Assembly (NCBI GenBank): GCA_030867875.1
Contig: JAOWCC010000577.1
Coordinates: 156,914,344-156,978,343, forward strand
Direction of reading: 5' to 3'
Source of the DNA: Actinernus sp. WN-2022
Taxonomy: Eukaryota > Cnidaria > Anthozoa > Actiniaria > Actinernidae
DNA: 64,000 nt
The notes under the pieces were generated by a model. That model had not been told where the DNA came from. It ran no database searches and was given only the letters and a program-made list of their open reading frames with translations. Of the stretch, positions 55,152-64,000 are shown piece after piece (the stretch's first letter is position 1; every line of letters begins with the position of its first letter). A program made the translations under genes and the position numbers.

Positions 55152-56016
55152 ACCAGTTCGCGGTTAATTCCGACATTTTGAAATGGGTGCAAATAGGCCT
55201 AAATACAAATATCATGATATTTTTTAGATATTTAGAACCTTCCATGATATTTAGAAAACAATGTGATATTTAGAAGAAAAAAATGGGATATTTAGGAATT
55301 TTGTTGAGGGTCTAGGCATTTTCAGCGTAGTTTTTGGTGATTGACTGGTTAGCTCAATTCAGTGGCAACAGTAATCTGGATCAGCGGTTTCCCACTTAAT
55401 AATGTCTCCCATGATGCTTAGTGCAGTCAGTACAGAGGTCAGACTCAGAGCAAAATGGCGGATCCACCAATGGTTGTAAGCTTATTTTATGAAAAATGCG
55501 AGTACGATAATAAAAAAGGTTGTTATATAATAATATTTATTAAAACTGTATTAACATTATCTTTGTTAGTGGGAAATTTAGAAAATTTTGCCTGATATTT
55601 AGAAAATTTTGCCTGATATTTAGAACTTTTTATGTGATATTCCGGAATGATATTTAGGCGATTTTACGTGATATTTGTATCCAGGCCTAGGTGCAAACAT
55701 GGCGCGAAATGCAGTGTTTGTATCAGGGAATCCGATGCCAAATAATTTCCGTCAAATCGAATTTCTGAATTATCCAGTCTGCATGCAAACTTAAGATACC
55801 AGGTAAAAGATAAACTGATCAATTCAATCGTGTTTCCAGTTTTCCATACATTTGTCTGTAAATTTTCCCGCGGGCATATAGTCGTTTTTATATCCTGTCT
55901 TGGTTACATAAATTCGATTTTACGGAAATTATTTGGCATCGGATTCCCATACAAACACTGTATTTCGCGCCATATTTACACCCCTTTCAAAATGTCGGAA
56001 TTAACCGCGAACTGGT
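55152..56016. mobile_element. Foldback element, ACCAGTTCGCGG family, copy 2, split by a hAT-like insertion
   Basis: ACCAGTTCGCGGTTAATTCC and its complement are the ends. The left arm is interrupted at GGTGCAAA by the element at 55194-55689. Confidence 0.8.
55194..55689. mobile_element. hAT-like MITE, 496 bp, 8-bp target duplication
   Basis: TAGGCCTAAATACAAATATCA-type ends (two mismatches between them) and a perfect GGTGCAAA duplication (55186-55193, 55690-55697). Several TGATATTTAGAA repeats lie just inside both ends, like the subterminal transposase sites of hAT elements (inference). Confidence 0.85.
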
Positions 56017-56220
56017 AAATGGAGACAAGTACAATGTACGTCTCAGTCTAGAATTCGTTCATCTTTTCACGAAATAAAAGCGAAAGACAAGTTTACAGAC
56101 GAAGACATACCATAACCTTCCACTCGTTGCAAGAAAGAATTGAAATTTGTCAGACGCCAGCAACATATTTGCAACTTTACATATATTTAAGTTGGAGCCG
56201 GGGTGGCGCAAGTGTTAAGC

Positions 56221-56633
56221 GCCACCCCCCCCCCCCCCCCCCCCCCCCCCCCAGGGGGTGTATTCCCTCATATGGGCTATACGGATATGTGCCGCGAGAT
56301 AGGGTATGGTTTTTGAGCTGCCGAAGTCTGGGATAGGGTCTTCTTTTTACGGTTTTGGACTGGGAAAGGGTATGGATTTTGATATACTTGATATACGCTA
56401 TGCTTAGCACTCTATCGACCACACTGTAATATAGAAGTCCACATAAATTGATGCACGAGTATGAATCTATGGTTTGGGTCTGGGATAGGGTATATTTTTT
56501 TTTGCTTCAAGTCTGGGAGAGGATACGGGTAAACGGCATTTTTAGGTCTGGCCGGATAGGGTCAGGGTTTTGAGGTCTGGCGGCACACCCCGACCAAAAC
56601 ATCTTCTGAGTACCCCCCTCCCCCCCCCCACGG
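56221..56633. mobile_element. Insertion with 9-bp duplication GTGTTAAGC and poly-C border
   Basis: GTGTTAAGC at 56212-56220 and 56634-56642. The insert starts with a 28-bp C run, ends in C-rich sequence, and contains repeated TCTGGGATAGGGT phrases seen also near 50138-51165. Confidence 0.75.
56225..56252 (+). repeat. Poly-C run (28 bp)
   Basis: Uninterrupted C homopolymer; length may be affected by sequencing. Confidence 0.9.
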
Positions 56634-57324
56634 GTGTTAAGCACGTTGTATCTAACCACTGTGACCAGGGTCCTAGCTCCGGTAACATGTGAGTTGAGTT
56701 TGTTGGAGTATCCGTCGCCCTTGTTCTGAGATCGTTTACTCGGGTTATAATTATCCGGTTTTTCTTCTCCACAAAAAGCAACACGCTAAATTCCAATTAA
56801 TTCGATCTGTGGGTTAGCCGGGTCCTGGCTTTGATCAGCCCGGCCCTATGGTTGTTTCAGGTCCTCGCAAAGGTACTGACGTGGAAATCAACTTTAGAAC
56901 TGAAGTGCAACGGTCAAAATCATCAAAAAGACAATACGTACTTCTTTTACATAAAACGTCCCACTCATTATAGCCGTTAGCCAGGATTTTGTATATCACT
57001 GCGCGGCCAGGGCTCTGAAACTGACTTATACACTAATGCCACTAAAATGTCGAAGAGTGTAAACATAAACGTATACAATGTGATTGTTTTGGCGGCACTG
57101 GTTTCAAACCCCAATCGTGTAATCGATTCAGTATAACCGCACCCCTCTGCTGGCAGTGAAAACCTCCTCTGGCTGGCAGCCATAATTACTAACACTAAGG
57201 TGGTCCGTTTAAAACGGCTGATATCGAATCAGTCGGCGTTTGATAATTATTCATTGACTCGCTGTCGAAATGCGATCGTAAATTATTACATATGTACTGG
57301 TATGATCAGTTAAAAATCGATTAT

Positions 57325-57443
57325 CGTATGCTAACCGCCGTGGAAAGCGAGTAGAAGCTGACGTTTCGAGCGCTAGCTCTTCGTTAGAGGGACAAGCGGT
57401 CGAAACGTCAGCTGCTACTCGCTCCCCACGACGGTTAGCATAC
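57325..57443. repeat. Hairpin with GTATGCTAACC ends
   Basis: CGTATGCTAACCGCCGTGGA and CACGACGGTTAGCATAC are inverted, as are AGCTGACGTTTCGA and TCGAAACGTCAGCT. Sequences of this kind are common at the ends of metazoan retroelements (inference). Confidence 0.75.
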
Positions 57444-57948
57444 TTTATTCGACTTTTAGTTGATTATACCAGTGTTTATCTTCACACTAGCTTTTTACAG
57501 GAACTAGTCACCCATCGTATGATATAAGTAAGTGTGCAACCGAGAACATGTGTTTACTCAGCTCCTCGAGTTAACGACTAACTTCGTTTGATCGAAGCGT
57601 CGGAGCACGGTCTGCTATACATCATTTCCAGGCTCGATTATATCCCTCCATCATCGTCGAGTTCGCTCGACGAAAGAACGACTTTACGGTACCCTTGAAA
57701 CACTTGGAGGTGCAAAATCACTTCTTTCCCTTGCAATTGTACTAAAATATCCCATCTTCATGGCTCTTATTTATGAATTGTGTATAAATTTCTCAGACGG
57801 CGAAGAAAGATGTTGCCGATAAATCGATTCGTCTGTCAGTCATTTTAATAGCACCCATTTCCTTTGTGTGATTCAAATTCCCTCGCATTCGTTGGCCTTA
57901 TGTTTGGGGTACGTTACCGCGTTTTAATGAGATTCAAGGCCTATATAT

Positions 57949-58083
57949 ATTCTGGACCACTCGCTCATCTACTAGCGTACACTGTAGGAGCATCGTTGTA
58001 GGCATCTTCACTGCAGTCGGTTTCTCCTCTCGATAGAATTTAAAGCAGTTTTATCCAATAACTGATACTCCGGATTGGGTTTA
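57949..58083 (+). promoter_or_regulatory. Possible TATA box and non-coding first exon
   Basis: CCTATATATATTC near 57949 is followed 130 bp later by a consensus donor TTTAG/GTGAGT at 58084. Could be the promoter and 5' UTR exon of a gene continuing to the right; no coding exon confirms it. Confidence 0.2.
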
Positions 58084-58089
58084 GGTGAG

Positions 58090-59560
58090 TGCACATAAAT
58101 GCATGGTTATAGCTTCGGTGCAGGAGGACTCTATACTGCGGATGCCGAAGCTCAGTTTAGTAAGGTCACCAATACCACTAAGCAACAAGTATACTATTTT
58201 AGGTTTCTTAATTTTGGCATGGCATTATAGAAATACTATCAAAGGAAGGTCCTGACTATGTTTTGGGCTTCAAAGGTTGGAACGCGAGTTTTAAATAATG
58301 ATTTATCTAACCACAAGAGCCACCTCGTCAGCTGGGACTGATGGAAGCGCGCCAGTTTGTCATATGTGGGTTTTGGTTCTGTCCAATGCGAGCGTTAGAC
58401 CAACATTGAGAATCTGCTGAAAATAACCGAGAAGAAAATGGTCCTTTTAAGGAACAGTTCTTGCTCAACATGCAAATGGTAGATCTTTACGTCGTCTAGG
58501 ATGTGAATGTTTAAAATATTTTAGATCTGTCATGCCGTCAATTTTTTTCGCAGTTTCTAAAGATTGTCACGACAATTTGAGACTTGCGCACACTGCTGCA
58601 TGCAGTAACTTTGTTTACTGACCTTCCGTTTTATGTATAGCCACATGAAGTCATTATTTGTTTACGAAATCATGCAGTCAAACCACATTTTATAGCACTT
58701 TTTACACAAAATAGTTGGATTGTAATTTGTGTGAATATGGTGCGCTAGTCCTGCATGATCCTAAATTACGTTTTTTTCTGTCCATACGATAGAGCTAACA
58801 TATTTCTCGGTTTATAAAGGGAGCTAACGAAAACACTTTTGCTACAATGGTCAGTTTATGACAGATGCTTTGCACTTGCGTATAATTTAACGAAACGGTG
58901 TCTAAAGAGCGACCTTTCAGTTTCATTATGGCTTCATTTTACTACAACTACCAGAATCCTCATGCCTTGCATATTTAATTTGATATAATTGCCTGCGGCA
59001 TTCCGACGTCCCCTTAGACCGCTACGCAGTTTTCTACGCCTTCAATAACTTCGATCAGCAGTTTCAACCAACATAAATTGAACCCGTGGTTTTGATGATT
59101 CCAATTACCGCAAAATCCAATATGGCGTATGATCCATAAAGAAATAGGTCCGCAATGCGAACATTGGCGACCATTATTATTATTTTTTGAGAATATATAT
59201 TTTGGTAACCTTCCCTTGTTAATTTTATTATATAGGGTACCCCTTATGTTGTATTATTTAATTATTATAGGCCACATCCCATTGAGTTTGGAATTGCTAT
59301 GGTCTACCCCTCTCGTTATATTTTTGATTCAATATAGCCTACCTGTCTACTTCGATTATTTAATTTCTATTGGTCACTCCTCCCCTTCTATTTTTGATTC
59401 ACAAGCCTACCCTTTAACGTCTATTATTTAATTGCTACAGAGTACTCCTTGCCTTCGATGTGTTTCCCTTTCCCTCGCTGGCATGTTTACTTCAAACGTT
59501 ATTCGCGGTATTAACGGCTTCAATGTGTTTCCCTTTACGGCAAAGTGTCGTTTCTCTGTT
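58090..59560. other. No supported feature
   Basis: AT-rich, no recognisable repeat ends or coding similarity. Confidence 0.35.
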
Positions 59561-59561
59561 T

Positions 59562-59667
59562 CCCTGCGAGCAGAGCCTTATTTTCTTCGGTTTTCTAATC
59601 TCCTTCCACTTCGCTCTCCGTGGAAGGAGATTAGAAAACCAAAGAAAATAAGGCTCTTCTCGCAGGG
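59562..59667. repeat. Near-perfect 48-bp stem hairpin with 10-nt loop
   Basis: CCCTGCGAGCAGAGCCTTAT and ATAAGGCTCTTCTCGCAGGG close the stem, continuing through GGTTTTCTAATCTCCTTCCAC and its complement; loop TTCGCTCTCC. Only about three mismatches. Confidence 0.9.
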
Positions 59668-60060
59668 TATTTCTCTGTTAACGATCAGCTACTATTAAAA
59701 CTAAAGTTTTCAAAGGCTCGTTGGCATGTTTACTTCAAACTTTATTCACACTTCGATGGGTTACCCGGGCCGTTTGTCTGTTTAACGATCAAAGTATTTA
59801 CTAGAAATAAACTACAAATATTCCGATTAAGTGGCTCTTGCACGGACTTTCGCGGCAAAGTTTTGTCGATTTATATGAGGTTGAGAGATTTCACATGTCG
59901 GTTTCACGGTGAAAAATCTTAGTTCATTTCTATTCGAATTCCACTTTGAGAAGAGCTGCACTTATTCACCTTCAATCGTATGTAAAACAATAACAACAAA
60001 AGAATAATTGATAGACAATGATCTTTATTCTTCAGCTTTCCTCACCTGAATCAACACTAA

Positions 60061-60077
60061 CCCCCCCCCCCCCCCCC
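60061..60077 (+). repeat. Poly-C run (17 bp)
   Basis: Homopolymer facing the G run at 60206. Confidence 0.9.
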
Positions 60078-60205
60078 TGAGTTACATTGTCACTTATCGG
60101 TTGAAGCCGGGACATAGATATATTGTCCCAACTTCAGTACTACATAACGCTACATTGCGCATGCGCAATGGTCGCCTAAATCGCTCTGACGTTTCTTAGG
60201 GGGGC

Positions 60206-60229
60206 GGGGGGGGGGGGGGGGGGGGGGGG
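60206..60229 (+). repeat. Poly-G run (24 bp)
   Basis: Homopolymer preceded by GGGGGGC; with the C run it brackets about 130 bp in inverted fashion. Confidence 0.9.
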
Positions 60230-60299
60230 AAAGAAACTGCACTGGACGTTTCTCGTGGAAAAATCGATATGTGACGCTTCCCTAAGAGCATTACAGTGA

Positions 60300-60535
60300 A
60301 TATCGTTTAAAGTCAATTGGAGTTTATTTTAACTTGCCGGTTGAATCAGGAACTGTCCCCCTCAAGCTTTGTATTGTGAAGTCACGAATCAGGAAATGAC
60401 CTAAAATACACACGATATTACTGTAATGCTCTTAGAGCAGTATAATGCTTACTGATAGGTGAAACGAATAACGTGGAAGCAGTTTAAAGTCAGTTGGAGT
60501 TTCTTTTAACTTGCCGGTTGAATCAGGAACTACTC
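60300..60535 (+). repeat. Direct duplication of GTTTAAAGTCAATTGGAG block
   Basis: GTTTAAAGTCARTTGGAGTT and AACTTGCCGGTTGAATCAGG occur near 60307 and 60481. GAATCAGGAA recurs further to 60900. Confidence 0.75.
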
Positions 60536-61130
60536 GTCAAATGCGGGACACATATACGTATATCATTTCCTTTGTAGGTAACAATACATGCAAGGTTTCA
60601 AAATTAAGTTAGGAGCATTTGTACGACAAGATTTAAGGGATTCGCTGCGCTTCTGATCTGAGTTGGTGAGGTCAATCGACCGTGAAACAGTAAGCACCGA
60701 GATAAATACACTAAGCAATGGAACTGGAAGATATATCGCAGAGTTATACAAGGTTAGATACCAATGTGATGATATTTAGGTAAATCATCTTCACATTTAG
60801 CCTTTACGTCGATTTTAGAGCACAATTGAAGTTTTCAGGGCTAAACCCCCCGGGTTTGAATCAGTAAATGAACGAATCAGGAAACAGCCGAATCAGGAAA
60901 TGCGAATCACCCTTGTTGTAGTATGTGATGTCATCATGAAATTCCTATTTAACCACCTGGGCCCTGGCACTTTTGTCAAATTTCGAAGTAAAAGCATTCT
61001 TACTCGTAAACACAGGTCTAGAGATTTGGTTGTATGCGTATGATTATACTTTAGTGCCGATTCAAAGGGTAGGCTAGGCGTCATAAGTGAATTACTTCTC
61101 TAGCTGTAAATTAATTTGCTTTCTCTTGTT

Positions 61131-61385
61131 TAGAGCGGATTTCAATTGAGTGTCGGAAGTGTTTTGGTTTTGCGTTTACTAAGCTCTCCTATTGGCTGAG
61201 AAAGTAAACCAACCAATCAGATTCCAAAGTAAAACCAAACGCAAATTGGTTTTACCTTTGCTTTGGTTTGTCATTGGCTCACAGGGAAGCCATTTATGAG
61301 TTATTCGTGATTACTCGCTCCTATGATTGGCTGGCTGTGGGTAATTTGCGTTTGGTTTTACTACACTCAACTGAAAACTGCTCTA
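61131..61385. mobile_element. MITE with TAGAGCGGATTTCAATTGAG ends
   Basis: TAGAGCGGATTTCAATTGAG and CTCAACTGAAAACTGCTCTA are inverted with few mismatches; terminal TA suggests a Tc1/mariner-type element. Interior AACCAATCA/TGATTGG motifs repeat. Confidence 0.7.
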
Positions 61386-61389
61386 TACC

Positions 61390-63035
61390 ACTAGGCTGAA
61401 ACAAACTTGAGAAGGATTCTCCCCGGTAATCATACGCATCAGTCTCGGGCATGACATTCAGTTCTGAAATTAGACTACTCAAGGCTAAAACACTTGATTC
61501 GTTGAGAAGGAAGATCATGGAAAACTATAGAAGTTAGCTTGCAGTCAGTATGAAACTAATTCACTTTCTTTTGGAAATACCAGAGTTATGGACTTCTGGC
61601 CATAAGAGCTGGAGGGCCCTCCTAAAAGCTAAAAGGGTCAGTCCATTTTCTCGCTTGAGGTATATTGGAAAGGGAAGGAAAATTTGAGGTTTGGGTATTT
61701 AAAAGGTCGGTCAAATGGGAATCAAATTATATGAAAGGCCGGGTTAGGGAATATTTAACTGAAATTTAAAGCGGTGTCCTTCGTGGGGCTTAGCAGGGTC
61801 TAAAATGTTTACTTTAAAAAGAGAATAAACTGAAACTCGAACTTATAATAAAACCTAACGTTTTGCCAGTCATAGCTCATTCAGACTGGCTCAGCAATTC
61901 CATTGCGGTGTGCATGAAAAAGGAATCCTAGGTTTGAAGTTCACTGCTTATCTCGTTCATTAACGGCCCGTTATAGACGCGAACCGACACGAAAACGAAT
62001 GTCACTTTGTCCGAAAGGGAAATATGAAAATGAGCGGAGCACAGTGCGCTTTCATTCTTTCGTTTCGTTTTCAATCCAAGTTACACTGTTTACAGGGCAT
62101 CCGTAATAGAGGGCCTGTATTACTGGATCGATGTTTTGGATCGAAGTTGGCATTGCTAGTAGCCTGCGTTTCGGTGTTGTTTTTTTTCGGAAGATCAGAG
62201 CGCGCGGGAATGGGTGCGAGACAAAAGGCACGTCTATGGGCGTCTCACGTTTATAGCCATTACCTCGAATCGAAAAAAAACACGATGTTCTGACTGGTGC
62301 TTAATGGCTCATAACCCCAGGTGTAGCCAGTGTATACTCAACAAAGCTGCATGCATGTAGTCTACACAAACCTGCATGGTTATTCCGTATTTCATTTTTA
62401 CAAGGACAACAGCCAAATATGCTCATACATGTTTGCTAAATTGTCTTGATGCGGTATGCTCACTCAACTGCCTCTGATTGGAGATCTCGAGGATCACTGT
62501 CGTTATATTTATTTAGCTCGCTGTTGTGGTTATTTTGTACACTGTATATCTGAACTTTATTTATAAACGGGTCCATTCATTAGCTGCGCAAAAAGATCTT
62601 CAGTGAAAATGTCTGAAATGTACTCCGCATATCTCTAAATATTGCCTGGTTTCCCAGAGAACATCATACTTTGTATCACTGCAGCTACCGTTCGACATAT
62701 GCTGAATACCACTTCTACCACCAATAATACGGGCCAATAACCAGGAAGATATGACAGGAACAGGCCCAGCATTTTTGTCTTATAAAGTAACTGAGATCTC
62801 GATCTAATTGAACAGTTTCTCGGTTTAATTTTCGAGGAGAAGAGTGTGGGTGCTACGGATGTAGTGTAGTGATGATCAAAACGATTCAGTGATTCGATTC
62901 AGTAGAAAACTTCAGTCCTCTTCCCAGCGGGAAATCGAACCCCAGTCGCCCGCATGTGACGTTATTAAATCATTTTCGCTGTTTTATCGCCGTCTTCGAT
63001 TGCTCGATTGGCAAATATTCGGCTAAACTATAGTA
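61390..63035. other. No supported gene
   Basis: One open frame at 62024-62293 lacks any recognisable similarity or splice context. Confidence 0.35.
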
Positions 63036-63039
63036 TGGG

Positions 63040-63135
63040 TCGTTCTATGAATGATTTGGAGTTGAAAATGGTTAGGGTTTTTCTAAATTTCAGGGTTAGG
63101 TTTTTAGAAGGTTTGTATGAAAATTTGAGAAAATG
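63040..63135 (-). repeat. Dispersed repeat, copy 2 (inverted)
   Basis: Reverse complement matches 44604-44702 through TTTTCATACAAACCTTC, AAAACCTAACC and ATCATTCATAGAACGAC. Confidence 0.65.
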
Positions 63136-63348
63136 AATTATTTTAAAATGACCCAAATGGCCGGGTATTCTACAAAGATTCAAGTGAGAAAAGAAGACAG
63201 TCGAGTCTAAGGTCAATCGGTCAAAATTTACGACCAAGGGTTCGCGCTTTTACCAAATCAAACATTGATTACAATACCATGCAACCCAACCAGATACCTT
63301 TGCAGAAACGGCCTTCAGTTTGTGATAACAAACGGGGAGGCATTAAAG

Positions 63349-63616
63349 TCCGGTTTCCATATATTTCATCCTGATATCGCTTCGACCGCTTCAAAAAGCA
63401 CTCAAGCAATCGAAACATAGCACGTAGCGATCGTGAGCGCGTGATATCCGCGAGATTTCTAATGGGAACCGACTCTCGAAATGTATCCCATAGTACATTG
63501 TGAAAGCGATCGATTCATATCCCAGAGTGCACTTTTAACTTGCTCTCCTTCGATCGCTTCGATCGCTCACCTGTTCTTCAAGCCGCGGCCGATCGGAACG
63601 ATAAAATGGAAACCAG
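63349..63616. mobile_element. Foldback MITE (CCGGTTTCCAT end)
   Basis: CCGGTTTCCATATATTTCAT faces ATAAAATGGAAACCAG; several GCGATCG motifs lie inside. The remainder to 64000 holds only a GGGGAGGGGAGG run near 63730. Confidence 0.5.
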
Positions 63617-64000
63617 CTACCGATCTCGGTCAATTTAGTTGAAAAATTAAGACCTCCCCTCCACCTATTTCAGTGATGTTAAATATGGCCCATTTTAGTT
63701 CAGACAACGGTTTCATCGTTGAAACGCGGGGAGGGGAGGGGAGGGAAAGTATTTTTTTCAATTCAATTTGACCGAAATTGTAGCACGGTTTGAAATGCGC
63801 CGACCTCTTAAGTTGCGACAGCGGTCTCAGCGCCCTTATGCTTGGCAAGATAGACATATGAGTACCGGCTAGATTCCTTCATACCTAGATCACTTCCGAC
63901 CGCAAAATTATAGGTGTGGTCACCGCCTTGATTTCCTCACTGCACTTCAGTTACAAATTATCTACCTGGCACTGATGTGTGATGAGATAAAATAAAAAGT

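Larger units (their letters stand above)
56194..56810 (+). mobile_element. tRNA-derived SINE interrupted by a 413-bp insertion
   Basis: The head GGAGCCGGGGTGGCGCAAGT continues after the insertion into CTAACCACTGTGACCAGGGT, GAGTTGAGTTTGTTGG and a TCCGGTTTTTCTTCTCC tail, resembling 12255-12540. Confidence 0.7.

Overview
The window looks like nuclear DNA of a cnidarian, most probably an anthozoan such as a stony coral. It is AT-rich, genes are sparse and split by multi-kilobase introns with GT/AG borders, and most of the rest is small inverted-repeat (foldback/MITE) transposons, tRNA-derived SINEs and a decayed LINE. The phylum call is an inference from gene structure and repeat style; no species is claimed.

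Two protein-coding genes can be reconstructed exon by exon. (1) Positions 1-24021, plus strand: the 3' part of an AVL9-like gene (DENN-type protein of the late secretory pathway). Eight exons (plus a probable ninth at the left edge) join in phase, and their translation follows animal AVL9 to a stop at 24021. The 5' half lies left of the window. (2) Positions 39435-33264, minus strand: a complete two-exon gene for a 719-residue, tail-anchored heme oxygenase. Its single long first exon carries, ahead of the catalytic domain, about 390 residues in three tandem modules. Each module has three Cys-Pro pairs of the form CPxF-(n)-GCPF, giving 17 Cys-Pro motifs plus one GCAF, with an 18th CP motif near the C-terminus. 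This looks like a heme-regulatory-motif array fused to the enzyme and is the most interesting object in the window. The two genes converge on 24-33 kb.

The remainder (24-33 kb and 40-64 kb) shows no convincing host gene. It holds dozens of foldback elements, many with readable target-site duplications: TTAA elements (16487-17121, 17126-18527, 21024-21431), elements with 9-bp duplications and TAGCCTSC or TACCCTGG ends (5820-7178, 14779-14934, 26060-26891, 41011-41111, 46283-46460, 21113-21156), a hAT-like element with an 8-bp duplication (55194-55689) and a pogo-like TA element (44890-45376). A minus-strand LINE reverse-transcriptase remnant (45508-47400) is interrupted by a segment carrying a textbook type I hammerhead ribozyme (46766-46820).

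No rRNA, functional tRNA, CRISPR or prokaryotic-type feature was found. Most short reading frames in the window are translations of inverted-repeat arms and are not reported as genes.
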